Notes: a model not told the origin generated them from the letters alone. Positions 24,646 through 34,780 are shown, numbered from the stretch's first letter. The stretch is 45,426 nt of DNA from DASXSB01 sp036506275 (GCA_036506275.1 DASXSB010000025.1:1-45426); one strand, 5' to 3'. Translations and numbers: made by a program.

Positions 24646-27411
24646 ATGGCGTCAACGAATCCCGAGAGCCCCGCGATGGATCTCGTCGACTTCTTCTCCG
24701 CCGCGGAGGCCAGGCTCGACCGATGGCGCCGCCTTTTCCGCACCGCGCGCGCCTTCGCGGAAGCGCCGGGGACGGACAGCGACCGGCTCCGCCGTGAAGC
24801 CGGGCGCCTGCTCGCCGAGATCGGACCGCTGGAGGCGTTCTGGGCCTATCCCGGGCCGCGCCTGCTCGGCGCGCTGCGCGACCGGGTCGCCGCCGGGGAC
24901 GGGATGGGCGTTGCGCGGTTGGTGCAGCGCATCAGCAGCGCGCTCCTGTCCGGCAACTACCGCCGGGAGCCCGACGCCTGGGAGCTATCCGACGAGAGCG
25001 AGCCCACCGCCGCCGACCGACTCCCGCCTGCCCTCGATCAGGCCGGAAGCCACCGACCGTACTTCGAGGTCCTGTTCGTGAGCCCAGCGTCCCCGGCCAT
25101 GTCGAACGACATCGGCCAGCAGCTACGGCGCCTCCGTCGCGCACAGGATCAGTTCGTGTACGAGCCGGTCTTCGTCGGCAGCTTCGAGGACGCTCTCCTC
25201 GGCGTCATCATGAACAGCAATATCCAGGCGGTGGTGGCGTACGACGGATTCCCTCTCCGCTCGCACCACGAGCTCCAGGTCTTCCGCGACATGCTGGCCC
25301 GCTACGGCGGCATCGACAGCGTCTCCGCGTCGGAGGACCTCGGCACCGCGCTCGCGCGGCTCGTGAAACGAATCCGCCCCGAGCTCGACTTCTACCTGCT
25401 CACCGACCGGGAAGTGGAGCGGCTCGCGGCCTCGGACGCGGCGGCGCCCATCCGGAGAGTCTTCTACGAGGTCGAGGAGATTCTCGAGCTCCATCTGAGC
25501 CTGCTCGACGGTCTTGCCGACCGCTTCGAGACGCCGTACTTCGACAACCTCAAGCGCTACGCGCAGCGCCCGATGGGCACGTTCCACGCGCTCCCCATCG
25601 CCCGCGGCAAGTCGATCTTCAAGTCGAACTGGATCCGCGACATGGGCGAGTTCTACGGCGTGAACCTCTTCCTGGCGGAGTCGTCGGCCACCACCGGCGG
25701 CCTCGACAGCCTGCTGGAGCCGACCGGCAACATCAAGATGGCCCAGGACAAGGCGGCGCGGGCGTTCGGGGCCGACCGCTGCTTCTTCGCCACCAACGGG
25801 ACCTCGACCTCGAACAAGATCGTCGTCCAGACCCTGTGCAAGCCGGGCGACATCGTGCTCGTGGACCGCAATTGCCACAAGTCGCACCACTACGGCTTCG
25901 TCCTCGCCGGCGCCCAGCCGCTCTACCTCGAGGCCTATCCGATGACGGCCTACTCGATGTACGGCGCCGTCCCGCTCCGGACGATCAAGCGGGCGCTGCT
26001 GGACCTCAAGGCCGAGGGCCGACTCGATCGCGCCCGCCTCGTGGACCTGACGAACTGCACGTTCGACGGCCACATCTACAACGTCGTGCAGGTCATGGAG
26101 GAATGTCTCGCCATCAAGCCGGATCTGGTCTTCCTCTGGGACGAGGCGTGGTTCGGCTTCGCGCGGTTCTCGCCGTTCATGCGCCGTCGCACCGCCATGG
26201 GAGGCGCCGCCATCCTGCGCGAGCGCTTCGCCGATCCGGAGTACCGGCAGCGGTGCGAGGCGTTCTGGAAGGAAATGGGCGGCAACCTCGATCCCAAGGA
26301 TCCAACGATCCTGGACCGGCGGCTCCTGCCCGATCCCACCCGCGCGCGTATCCGCGTGTGGGAGACGAACTCCACCCACAAGTCCATGTCGGCGCTCCGG
26401 CAGGGGTCGTGGATCATGGTCGCCGACCAGGACTTCCACGAGGTGGAGGCGATGTTCAAGGAGGCCTTCTTCACGCATACCTCGACGTCGCCCAATCTCC
26501 AGATCATCGCGTCGCTCGACGTGGCCCGCCGGCAGATGGAGCTGGAGGGCTACGAGCTCGTGATGCGGATGACCGAGCTCGCCCTCCAGATCCGGCGCGA
26601 GGTCAACAGCCATCCGCTCATCGCCAAGTACTTCCGCATGCTGACGCCGGAGGAGATGATCCCCTCGGAATATCGCGCCTCGAAGCTCCGCGACTACGGG
26701 CGGCCGCACTCGACGTGGCGGGAGGCGCTGGAGGCGATGAACGGCGACGAGATCGCCCTCGATCCCACGCGCCTCACGCTCCTGTGCGGCACCGCCGGCT
26801 TCGACGGCACCCAGTTCAAGAGCCTGCTCGCGAGCCGGTACGACATCCAGCTCAACAAGACCTCGCGCAACAGCGTGCTGCTCCAGACCAACATCAACAA
26901 CACGCGGAGCGACGTGGCCCAGCTCGTGAAGGTGCTGGCCGACATCGCCCGCGACATCGACAAGGAGCTCCGGGAGGGCGGGCCCACCGCCAAGGCCGCC
27001 TTCGAGGCGCGTGTCCGGTCGCTCATGAAGGACGTCCCCGATCTTCCCAACTTCAGCCGGTTCCAGGACGTCTTCCGCGCCGATCCGGAGAGCGTGACCT
27101 CGGAAGGCGACATCCGCGAAGCCTTCTTCGCCGCCTACGACGCGGAGGCGTGCGAGTACGTCAAGCTCGCGAGCAAGGAGATCGACGAACGGCTCGACGA
27201 GGGGCCCGAGCTGGTCTCCGCGAGCTTCGTCATCCCCTACCCGCCTGGCTTCCCGATCATGGTGCCGGGCCAGGTCATCACCCGCGACACGATCGACTTC
27301 ATGCGCAAGCTCGACGTGAAGGAGATCCACGGCTACAACGCAAGCCAGGGCCTGAAGCTGATCCGCCAGCCGGCGGCGAGCGCGAAGAGCGAGCGACCGC
27401 GCGCCGCGTGA
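24646..27411 (+). CDS. Large Lys/Orn/Arg-type PLP decarboxylase with N-terminal extension
   Basis: The 921-residue protein is a group III (bacterial inducible type) amino-acid decarboxylase. These release CO2 and consume a cytoplasmic proton, yielding cadaverine, putrescine or agmatine. A receiver-like wing domain starts near residue 138 (PYFEVLFVSPASP). The PLP core holds FFATNGTSTSNKIV, DRNCHKSHHYG, FLWDEAWFGFARF and the Schiff-base Lys579 in NSTHKSMSAL. The C-terminal domain is of standard length. Typical members are 710-760 residues, so about 140-200 extra residues sit at the N-terminus and match nothing I recognise. The ATG at 24646 follows GAGGAGAAG. The RND genes follow after 13 nt. 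The amino-acid substrate cannot be decided from sequence alone. Confidence 0.9.
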   Translation: MASTNPESPAMDLVDFFSAAEARLDRWRRLFRTARAFAEAPGTDSDRLRREAGRLLAEIGPLEAFWAYPGPRLLGALRDRVAAGDGMGVARLVQRISSALLSGNYRREPDAWELSDESEPTAADRLPPALDQAGSHRPYFEVLFVSPASPAMSNDIGQQLRRLRRAQDQFVYEPVFVGSFEDALLGVIMNSNIQAVVAYDGFPLRSHHELQVFRDMLARYGGIDSVSASEDLGTALARLVKRIRPELDFYLLTDREVERLAASDAAAPIRRVFYEVEEILELHLSLLDGLADRFETPYFDNLKRYAQRPMGTFHALPIARGKSIFKSNWIRDMGEFYGVNLFLAESSATTGGLDSLLEPTGNIKMAQDKAARAFGADRCFFATNGTSTSNKIVVQTLCKPGDIVLVDRNCHKSHHYGFVLAGAQPLYLEAYPMTAYSMYGAVPLRTIKRALLDLKAEGRLDRARLVDLTNCTFDGHIYNVVQVMEECLAIKPDLVFLWDEAWFGFARFSPFMRRRTAMGGAAILRERFADPEYRQRCEAFWKEMGGNLDPKDPTILDRRLLPDPTRARIRVWETNSTHKSMSALRQGSWIMVADQDFHEVEAMFKEAFFTHTSTSPNLQIIASLDVARRQMELEGYELVMRMTELALQIRREVNSHPLIAKYFRMLTPEEMIPSEYRASKLRDYGRPHSTWREALEAMNGDEIALDPTRLTLLCGTAGFDGTQFKSLLASRYDIQLNKTSRNSVLLQTNINNTRSDVAQLVKVLADIARDIDKELREGGPTAKAAFEARVRSLMKDVPDLPNFSRFQDVFRADPESVTSEGDIREAFFAAYDAEACEYVKLASKEIDERLDEGPELVSASFVIPYPPGFPIMVPGQVITRDTIDFMRKLDVKEIHGYNASQGLKLIRQPAASAKSERPRAA

Positions 27412-27424
27412 GAGGACAAACGGC

Positions 27425-28807
27425 ATGACGGCGTATCGGTCCGGAAGCAAGGGCAGGGCGTCCCTCCGAACGATGCTCGGGTGCCTGGCCGGCGTCGTCT
27501 TCGTGCTGGCGCTGACGACGGGCTGCGAGCGCGGAACGGCCAAGGAGTCGAAGTCGTCGAAGGCGGGTCCGCCGGCTGCGCCCCCGCCCACGGTCATCGT
27601 CGCCGAAGTGGTGCAGCGGACGGTGCCGATCTCCGCCGAGTTCGTGGGACGCACGGAGGCGGTGCCCACCGTGGAGATCCGCGCGCGCATTCAAGGCGTG
27701 CTGGAGCAAGTGCGGTTCCGAGAAGGCTCCACGGTCCAGAAGGGCCAGCAGCTGTTCACGATCCAGCAAGAGGAGTACAGGGCGGCGCTCCAGTCCTCCC
27801 GCGCGCAGCTCGCCAAGGCCGTCGCCGATCTGACGCGCGCGCGGGACACATCGGTCGTCGATCGCTCGCGTGCCAACCTCGAGCAGGCGAAAGCCGAGCG
27901 TGGCCGGACCCAGAACGACGTGGCCCGGTATCGGCCCTTGGCCCAGGAGAAGGCGATCCCGCAGCAGGACCTGGACACCGCCGTCTCGAAGGAGCAGGTG
28001 GCCGTCGCCGCCGTCGACGCCGCCGAGGCTCAACTCAAGGACACGCAGCTCGCCCAGCGCACCGCCATCCAGCTTGCCGAGGCCGCCGTGGAGTCGGCCC
28101 GCGCCTCCGTCACCCAGGCCGAGCTGAATCTGAGCTATACCGTCATCGAATCGCCGATCTCGGGAATCATCAGCAAGCTCGCCGTCGACACCGGCAACCT
28201 CGTCGGCAAGGGTGAACCCACGCTCCTGGCCACGGTGTCATCCGTCGATCCCATCTTCGTCGATTTCGCCATCACCGAGGCCGACTACTTGCGGTTCGTC
28301 AAGCGCATCCCGGGACTGGGCCGCGGAGAGGTGCGTCAGACCGGCCCCGCGACGCTCGTGCTGATCATCGCCGACTCCACCGTCTTCCCCCACAAAGGCC
28401 GCCCCGTCTTCGTCGACCGCGCCGTCGATCAGACGACGGGGACCATCCACGTGCGCTCGGAATTTCCGAATCCGGAGATCGTCCTGCGCCCCGGCCAGTT
28501 CGGGCGCGTGCGGGCGGTGACGGAAGAGGTGCCGAACGCGATCCTGGTCCCGCAGATCGCGGTGCAGGATCTCCAGGGCAGCAAGACGGTCCTCGTGGTC
28601 GGCGAGGGCGACAAGGTCGCGCAACGAACGGTGACGCTGCGCGAGACCTACCAGCAGTTCTACATCGTGACGGCCGGGCTCAAGCCCGGAGAACGCGTGA
28701 TCGTCGAAGGGATCCAGAAGGCGCGGCCGGGGATGCAAGTGAAGGCGGAGACGAGGCCGGCGAACCAGAGTCCGGCCGCCTCGCCGCCCACCACCCCCGC
28801 GCGCTAA
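27425..28807 (+). CDS. RND efflux periplasmic adaptor (membrane fusion protein), lipoprotein
   Basis: The 460-residue adaptor has a lipoprotein signal with Cys34 in LALTTGCERG. Next come a beta-barrel/lipoyl start (VEIRARIQGVLEQVRFREGSTVQKGQQLFTI), a coiled-coil hairpin (about 110-215, rich in Ala/Gln/Glu), the return lipoyl half (VIESPISGIISKLAVDTGNLVG) and a membrane-proximal domain. It links the inner-membrane pump to the outer-membrane channel. Order and length are those of AcrA/MexA-type adaptors. It is 13 nt after the decarboxylase, and the pump gene follows 4 nt after its stop. Confidence 0.95.
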   Translation: MTAYRSGSKGRASLRTMLGCLAGVVFVLALTTGCERGTAKESKSSKAGPPAAPPPTVIVAEVVQRTVPISAEFVGRTEAVPTVEIRARIQGVLEQVRFREGSTVQKGQQLFTIQQEEYRAALQSSRAQLAKAVADLTRARDTSVVDRSRANLEQAKAERGRTQNDVARYRPLAQEKAIPQQDLDTAVSKEQVAVAAVDAAEAQLKDTQLAQRTAIQLAEAAVESARASVTQAELNLSYTVIESPISGIISKLAVDTGNLVGKGEPTLLATVSSVDPIFVDFAITEADYLRFVKRIPGLGRGEVRQTGPATLVLIIADSTVFPHKGRPVFVDRAVDQTTGTIHVRSEFPNPEIVLRPGQFGRVRAVTEEVPNAILVPQIAVQDLQGSKTVLVVGEGDKVAQRTVTLRETYQQFYIVTAGLKPGERVIVEGIQKARPGMQVKAETRPANQSPAASPPTTPAR

Positions 28808-28811
28808 ACCG

Positions 28812-31800
28812 ATGGCCAGCTTCTTCATCCGACGTCCGATCGTCGCCATCGTCATCGCGCTCCTCACCGTCCTGCTCGGGACCTACTCGCTCCTCCGGCT
28901 CAGCTTCGAGCAGTATCCGTTCCTGGCTCCGCCCACCATCCGGGTCACGGCCAACTACCCCGGCGCCTCCGCGGTGGCCGTGGAACAGTCGGTGGCCACC
29001 CCGATCGAGCAGGAGGTCAACGGCGTCGATCGGATGATCTACATGAAGTCGTCGAACACGAGCGACGGCCGCATGCTCCTCGACGTGAACTTCGAGGTCG
29101 GCGTCGACCAGGACACCGCGAACGTCCTCACCCAGAACCGGGTGTCGTCGGCGCAGGCGCGCCTGCCGCAGGAGGTCGTGGCCCAGGGCGTCACCGTGAA
29201 GAAGCAGAGCCCGAGCATCCTCATGGTGATCTCGCTCTATTCGCCGGCTGAAAGCTACGACGCCAACTTCCTCATCAACTATGCGTCGATCAACGTGCGC
29301 GATCAGATCTTGAGAATCCCCGGCATCGCTCAGGTCGACCTCTTCGGTGGCACCGACTACGGCCTGCGCGTCTGGCTGCGGCCCGACAAGCTCGCCAAGC
29401 TGGGGCTGACTCCGTCCGACGTGATCTCGTCGATCAAGGAGCAGAACCTCCAGGCGCCGGCCGGACGCATCGGAGCGGCGCCCACGCCGGCCGATCAGCA
29501 GTTCACGTACACGGTGAGCGCGCCCGGACGCCTCGTCACCGCCGAGGAGTTCGAGAACATCATCATTCGCGAGGCGGCCACCGGCGCGCCCGTGCGCATC
29601 AAGGACGTAGGCCGCGCGGAGCTGGGCAGCCAGGACTACAACTCGTTCGGCCGGCTGAATGGCAAGCCGTCGGGCGCGATGGCGGTCTACCTGCTGCCGG
29701 GAGCGAACCAGCTCCAGGCGGCGGAGACGATCTACAAGACGATGGCCACCGCCAAGACCCTCTTCCCGCCCGATCTCGACTACACGATCGTCTACGACAC
29801 GACCCCCGCCGTCCAGGCGTCGATCCACGAGATCGTGAAGACGTTCGTGGAAGCGCTGATCCTCGTCACCCTCGTCGTGTTCATCTTCCTGCAAAATCTC
29901 CGCGCCACGATCATCCCGCTTCTCACGGTGCCCGTATCCATCGTGGGCACCTTCATCTTCTTCCCGCTCCTGGGCTTCTCCGTCAACACGCTCTCGATGT
30001 TCGGCCTCGTGCTCGCGATCGGCATCGTGGTGGACGACGCGATCGTCGTCGTCGAGGCGGTCATGCATCACATCGAGCACGGCATGAGCCCGCGCGACGC
30101 CACGACGCAGGCCATGAAGGAGGTCTCGGCGCCGGTCATCGGGATCGCGCTGATCCTCTCCGCCGTCTTCATTCCCGTCGCGTTCATCAGCGGCCTCACC
30201 GGGCGCATGTACCAGCAGTTCGCCCTCACCATCGCGATCTCGGTGCTGCTCTCCGCCTTCAGCGCGCTCTCGCTGTCGCCCGCGCTGTCCGCCATGCTCC
30301 TCAAGCCGGCCCGGCCCGCCCGCGGCCCGCTGGGCGCGTTCTTCCGGGGATTCAACAAGGTGTTCGCCGTGGGGACGAACGGCTACGTCGGCATCGCCAA
30401 GCACCTCATCCGACACGGCGTGATCACGATCGTGATCGTGGGCGTCGTCATCGTCGGGATCGGCCTCCTCGGCCGCGTGCTGCCGGCGGGATTCATCCCG
30501 GACGAGGACCAGGGGTTGTTCGGCGTCAACGTGCAGCTCCCGCCGGGGGCCTCCCTCGAACGCACGAGTGCCGTGCTTCGCCGTGTCGAGGAGATCCTCC
30601 GGAAGGTCGAGGGCGTCGAGTCGTTCCAGACCATCGGCGGCTACGGTGCCGTCACCAGCACCTATCAGCCGAACTTCGGAAGCATCTTCGTCCGCCTGAA
30701 GGCGTGGGAGGAGCGGCACGACGAGTCGCTGCACGTGCAGGGCATCATGCGCCGCATGCAGGCGGAGCTGGCCGCCATCCCGGAGGCGATCGCCTTCCCG
30801 TTCAACGTCCCGACCATCAGCGGCTTCGGCGCCGCCGCCGGCTTCAACTTCCTGCTCCAGGATCGAAGCGGTTCGCTGAGCGTGGAGGAGCTCGGAGCCC
30901 AGACCCGCACCTTCCTGGCCGCGGCGCGGCAGCGACCGGAATTCGCGTCGCTCTTCACGGCGTTCGATCCGACGTATCCCCAGGTGGGTGTCAACCTCGA
31001 CCGGGAAAAGGCGCGCACGCTCGGCGTCCCCGTGAACGACGTCTTCCAGGCCATGTCGACCGCGATGGGCGGCAGCTACGTGAACGACTTCAACCGCTTC
31101 GGACGGCTCTACCGGGTCTACGTCCAGGCCGACACGGATTACCGTCGAAAGGCCTCCGACATCGGCGACGTCTACGTGCGCAGCAAGACCACCAACACGA
31201 TGATCCCGCTCTCGACGCTGGTGGCGATCAAGTCGGAGACGGGAACGGAGATCACCACGCGCTTCAATCTGCTGCGCTCGGTCGAGATCAACGGCGCCCC
31301 CGCGCGCGGCGTCAGCTCGGGCCAGGCGCTGGCCGCGCTCGAGGAGGTCTTCCGGGAGACGATGCCGAAAGAGATGGGCTTCGCCTACTCGTCGCTGTCG
31401 TATCAGGAGAAGATCGCGCCGCCGGCCACACCCACCTTCGTGCTCGCGATCGTCTTCGTCTTCCTCCTGCTGGCGGCGATGTACGAGAGCTGGCGCTTGC
31501 CGTGGGCCGTGCTGCTCGGATCGCCGCTGGTCGCTCTCGGCGCCTTCTTCGGAGTCTGGCTCGCCGGCTACGACAACAACGTCTACGTGCAGATCGGCCT
31601 CATCATGCTCGTCGGGCTCGCCGCCAAGAACGCGATCCTGATCGTCGAGTTCGCGAAGGCCAAGCACGATGAAGGCCAGACGCTGGAAGAGGCCGCCCTC
31701 GAGTCCGCGCGGCTCCGCTTCCGGCCCATCTTGATGACGGCGTTCGCGTTCATCCTGGGCGTCGTCCCCCTGATGCTCGCCAGCGGCGCCGGCGCCGGCG

Positions 31801-31970
31801 CCCAGAACGTCATGGGCCCGGCCGTATTCTGGGGAATGCTGATCGCGACCAGCGTCGGCGTGTTCCTGATCCCCGGGAACTACACGTTCGTGGAAGGCCT
31901 CTTTCGAAAGGGGAAGGAGGCGAAGCGCCCCGTCGCGCCCCGGGCCGCGCCCACTCCGGAGCACGCGTGA
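28812..31970 (+). CDS. RND multidrug efflux transporter, HAE-1/AcrB type
   Basis: The 1052-residue inner-membrane pump starts MASFFIRRPIVAIVIALL, the classic first helix. It has twelve membrane segments in two repeats with large periplasmic loops. The proton-relay residues are present: Asp408-Asp409 in GIVVDDAIVVVEAV and Lys939 in GLAAKNAILIVEFAK. HAE-1 type is indicated by NPNTATLT-like periplasmic stretches and the overall length. It exports hydrophobic or amphiphilic compounds using proton-motive force. In this operon it sits behind an amino-acid decarboxylase; whether the polyamine is a substrate or an inducer is unknown. The stop overlaps the GTG of the channel gene. Confidence 0.96.
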   Translation: MASFFIRRPIVAIVIALLTVLLGTYSLLRLSFEQYPFLAPPTIRVTANYPGASAVAVEQSVATPIEQEVNGVDRMIYMKSSNTSDGRMLLDVNFEVGVDQDTANVLTQNRVSSAQARLPQEVVAQGVTVKKQSPSILMVISLYSPAESYDANFLINYASINVRDQILRIPGIAQVDLFGGTDYGLRVWLRPDKLAKLGLTPSDVISSIKEQNLQAPAGRIGAAPTPADQQFTYTVSAPGRLVTAEEFENIIIREAATGAPVRIKDVGRAELGSQDYNSFGRLNGKPSGAMAVYLLPGANQLQAAETIYKTMATAKTLFPPDLDYTIVYDTTPAVQASIHEIVKTFVEALILVTLVVFIFLQNLRATIIPLLTVPVSIVGTFIFFPLLGFSVNTLSMFGLVLAIGIVVDDAIVVVEAVMHHIEHGMSPRDATTQAMKEVSAPVIGIALILSAVFIPVAFISGLTGRMYQQFALTIAISVLLSAFSALSLSPALSAMLLKPARPARGPLGAFFRGFNKVFAVGTNGYVGIAKHLIRHGVITIVIVGVVIVGIGLLGRVLPAGFIPDEDQGLFGVNVQLPPGASLERTSAVLRRVEEILRKVEGVESFQTIGGYGAVTSTYQPNFGSIFVRLKAWEERHDESLHVQGIMRRMQAELAAIPEAIAFPFNVPTISGFGAAAGFNFLLQDRSGSLSVEELGAQTRTFLAAARQRPEFASLFTAFDPTYPQVGVNLDREKARTLGVPVNDVFQAMSTAMGGSYVNDFNRFGRLYRVYVQADTDYRRKASDIGDVYVRSKTTNTMIPLSTLVAIKSETGTEITTRFNLLRSVEINGAPARGVSSGQALAALEEVFRETMPKEMGFAYSSLSYQEKIAPPATPTFVLAIVFVFLLLAAMYESWRLPWAVLLGSPLVALGAFFGVWLAGYDNNVYVQIGLIMLVGLAAKNAILIVEFAKAKHDEGQTLEEAALESARLRFRPILMTAFAFILGVVPLMLASGAGAGAQNVMGPAVFWGMLIATSVGVFLIPGNYTFVEGLFRKGKEAKRPVAPRAAPTPEHA

Positions 31971-33367
31971 AGCGCGCGGCGCTGCTGCTCGCGACGCTCC
32001 TGGCGGGCTGCGCCGTGGGGCCCGACTACAAGCGACCGGCCGTGCCGGTCCCGCCCGACTTCCGCGGGCGCGACGGCGATGCGGCGAGCCCGACGTCGTT
32101 GGGGGACCTCGCCTGGTGGCAGATCTTCCAGGACGAGACCCTCCAGTCCCTGATCCGTGTCGCGATCGCCGAGAACTACGACGTACGGATCGCCGTCGCG
32201 CGCATTCTGGACGCGCGCTCGCAGGTCACCATCGCGCGATCGTTCCTGGGCCCGACCATCAGCGCGTCGGGGTCGGCTCCCTACGTCCGCACCGTCGGCG
32301 ATCGGGCACCGGCGCCGATCCAGGACCGGGAGACCTTCAGCCCTCTCGCCACCCTCGACCTGTTCTGGGAAATCGACTTCTGGGGGCGTCTGCGCCGCGG
32401 GAGCGAAGCGGCCCGGGCCGACCTCCTCGCCGCCGAGGACGTGCAGCAGTTCGTCGTCACCACCCTCATCAGCGACGTCGCCACCGCGTACTTCGCGCTC
32501 CGTGAGCTCGACCTCGAGCTCGAGATCTCGATCCGGACGCTGGCGTCCCGCGAGGACTCCCTGCGGCTGGTCAGGCTCCGTCAGGAAGGCGGCGTGGCCG
32601 CCATGATCGACGTGCGACAGGCCGAGGTGTTGCTCTACACGGCGGCGGAGACGATTGCCGATGTCCAGCGGCGGATCGAGCAGACGGAGAACCTCATCAG
32701 CGTGCTGCTCGGGCGCAACCCGGCCGTGATCGCACGCGGTCGACCGTTGGTCACGCAGGTCGCTCTCCCGAGCATCCCCCCGGGTCTTCCGTCCGCGCTG
32801 CTGGAGCGCCGGCCCGACATCCGGCAGGCAGAGAGTCAGCTCGCGGCCGCCACCGCGAGAATCGGCGTGGCGAAGGCGGACTACTTTCCGCGCGTGATGC
32901 TCACCGGCGCCGCCGGCGCGGGCGGGGTGGCGATCAACGGAAGCTGGTTCGGCCCTACCGGGGTGATGGCGATCAGTCCCCAGATCACCCTGCCGATCTT
33001 CAACTGGGGCCGCATCGGCGCCGGTGTCCGGTCCGCGGAAGCGCGGGCGCAAGAGGGACTCGAGCGTTACCAGCAGACGATCGTGCAGGCATTCCGCGAG
33101 GTGTCCGATGCCCTCGTCGAACATCGGAAGCGGGGAGAGTTTCGCGTCCAGCAAGAAGCGCTCGTCCTGTCGCTGCGCGACGCCGCACGCCTCGCGAACA
33201 TTCGCTACCGGGGCGGCGTCACGGGCTACCTCGAGGTCCTGGACACCGAGCGGCAGCTGTTCGATGCAGAGCTGGGGCTCGCGCAGGCGCAGCGTGACGA
33301 GCTGCTCGCGGTCGTGCGCCTGTACCGGGCCCTCGGCGGCGGCTGGGATGCCTCGTACCGCCCGTGA
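31967..33367 (+). CDS. NodT-type outer-membrane efflux lipoprotein (TolC-like channel)
   Basis: The 466-residue product is an outer-membrane factor. The lipoprotein signal is MKRAALLLATLLAGC with Cys15, followed by AVGPDYKRP, characteristic of the NodT/OprM branch. Two OEP repeats follow: LIRVAIAENYDVRIAVARI...; and the second with RRPDIRQAESQLAAATARIGVAKADYFP and NWGRIGAGVRSAEARAQEGLERYQQTI. The trimer forms the exit duct for the pump encoded upstream. The GTG start at 31967 overlaps the pump stop (GTGA), so the complete tripartite system is one operon. The last codons are followed by a short direct duplication (33356-33384). Confidence 0.95.
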   Translation: MKRAALLLATLLAGCAVGPDYKRPAVPVPPDFRGRDGDAASPTSLGDLAWWQIFQDETLQSLIRVAIAENYDVRIAVARILDARSQVTIARSFLGPTISASGSAPYVRTVGDRAPAPIQDRETFSPLATLDLFWEIDFWGRLRRGSEAARADLLAAEDVQQFVVTTLISDVATAYFALRELDLELEISIRTLASREDSLRLVRLRQEGGVAAMIDVRQAEVLLYTAAETIADVQRRIEQTENLISVLLGRNPAVIARGRPLVTQVALPSIPPGLPSALLERRPDIRQAESQLAAATARIGVAKADYFPRVMLTGAAGAGGVAINGSWFGPTGVMAISPQITLPIFNWGRIGAGVRSAEARAQEGLERYQQTIVQAFREVSDALVEHRKRGEFRVQQEALVLSLRDAARLANIRYRGGVTGYLEVLDTERQLFDAELGLAQAQRDELLAVVRLYRALGGGWDASYRP

Positions 33368-33384
33368 CCCTCTACCGCCCGTGA
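33356..33384 (+). repeat. Short direct duplication over the stop codon of the efflux channel gene
   Basis: TACCGCCCGTGA occurs at 33356-33367, where it encodes the last residues and stop of the channel gene. It recurs at 33373-33384 with 17-bp periodicity. It looks like a small slippage duplication. Confidence 0.8.
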
Positions 33385-33424
33385 GCGTCGGGCCGTCCGG
33401 GGCGCGAAGGGCGCGGCGGCGAGG

Positions 33425-34780
33425 TCAGAAGACGGACACCTCGTAGTTGACGATCACGCGGAAGTCCTTGAACACCCTCTGGCCCCCGTCGTCACCGTAG
33501 GCGTTCCGGAAGCGGAACGAGAGCCCCTTGACGGCCGGCACGTTGTAAATGATGTCCAGGTTTCCCTCGCGCGTCGTCGCGAGCCCGCGACCGGTGGCGG
33601 GGTCCTCGCGATCGATGCCCTGTCCGTAGACCACCTGCACGGTCAAGCCGGGCACTTTGAAGGGCAGCAACGTCCCGCCGAAGTCGTACTTGACGCCGAT
33701 GCCCCATGCCTTCTCGTTCGCGCGGTCGAAGTCGGTCACCATCAACGAGAGGTAGCCGGGCCACGAGCCATAGGGGGTCCGGATCGACGCCTCGTCGCCG
33801 GTGAAATGGGTGGCGAGGCCGACCGTGAGTCCCTTCCACTGCACCCGCGCGCCGGCGCCCACGTTCCAGGTGGCGAAGTCACCCAGCCGCTCGTCTCCCA
33901 CCGCCCGCTGGTCGGTGAACTGAACACCGAACGTGACGGCGAGGCTCTCGGTGAACGGATGCGTGTACTCCGTCTTGGTGAATACCGTGTTGAAGACGTT
34001 GGGCACGTAGAAGGTGCCCGCGTAGATCATGAGGTTCTGGATCGGCGTGAGCGTCAAGGCGCCGAGGATCAGCCCCTCGTTGGGTCCCCTGGCGCCGGCC
34101 TGGCGGGACATCGAGATGAAGTCGTTCGAGTCCCGCGGCTTGATCGTCCAGAGGTAGCCGGTGTCGTAGCGGAGCCAGCCGACCTTGCCCGACGCCGTCA
34201 CTGCCTCGAACGTGTTCGGGACCATGCGGTTGTCCTGGGAGTTGACGTAGCCCTCGTCGACCCTCTCTCGCCCGCCCTTCAGGAGGACGTAGTCCTTGTA
34301 GCGCAGCGCGCCCCACGCTTCGCCGAAGGTCCCGATCGTGTCTTGCCCGGGGGTCAACAGCGTGGTCCCGGGGCGGCTGTCAGGGGCGTAGGCCGGGAAG
34401 GACATGTAGTACACGCCGCCGATCGCGAAGGTGTCGAAGGCCCATCCGGACTGGTACTGCAACCATCCGCCCAGCGCCCACGCTTCGCTGGCGCTCCCGT
34501 CCGACTTCTGGCGGTTGAAGTAGAAGCTGCGGAAATGGACGTTCAGATCCGTGTCGCGGAAGAACGCCGGCCACTTGTTCCGCTGTTCATCGATCACGGG
34601 GAAGGTGCGCCCGAGCCAGTCCTTCGGCGGCTCCGGGGGAGGCAGAACGTTCCCGACCGCGAGGTGTTGCTCCTGGTCGTGGTCCGCGCGCGCCGGCGGC
34701 GCTGCCAGCAAGACGATGAGGCAGACGACCGCCAGCGCCAACACCGGTGACGTTCGCGGCCGGCAATTGCATAGTGTCAT
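33425..34780 (-). CDS. OprD-family-like outer-membrane porin
   Basis: The 451-residue product has a Sec signal peptide (hydrophobic stretch SPVLALAVVCLIVLLAAPPARA). It then has a beta-barrel pattern of alternating hydrophobic residues. FRSFYFNRQK, GGWLQYQSGWAFDTFAIGGVYY and the terminal aromatic residue (NYEVSVF) fit the OprD/Opr porin group. OprD porins pass amino acids, peptides and small carboxylates through the outer membrane. The ATG at 34780 has GGAGG 5 nt upstream, which decides against a longer frame. It is convergent with the efflux operon. A candidate DosR-like box lies 67 nt upstream. Confidence 0.85.
   Translation of the reverse strand: MTLCNCRPRTSPVLALAVVCLIVLLAAPPARADHDQEQHLAVGNVLPPPEPPKDWLGRTFPVIDEQRNKWPAFFRDTDLNVHFRSFYFNRQKSDGSASEAWALGGWLQYQSGWAFDTFAIGGVYYMSFPAYAPDSRPGTTLLTPGQDTIGTFGEAWGALRYKDYVLLKGGRERVDEGYVNSQDNRMVPNTFEAVTASGKVGWLRYDTGYLWTIKPRDSNDFISMSRQAGARGPNEGLILGALTLTPIQNLMIYAGTFYVPNVFNTVFTKTEYTHPFTESLAVTFGVQFTDQRAVGDERLGDFATWNVGAGARVQWKGLTVGLATHFTGDEASIRTPYGSWPGYLSLMVTDFDRANEKAWGIGVKYDFGGTLLPFKVPGLTVQVVYGQGIDREDPATGRGLATTREGNLDIIYNVPAVKGLSFRFRNAYGDDGGQRVFKDFRVIVNYEVSVF

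Noticed and set aside
28680..31964. Minus-strand open frame of more than 1000 codons
   Set aside because: It is the mirror of the RND pump gene; the translation is charged low-complexity sequence.
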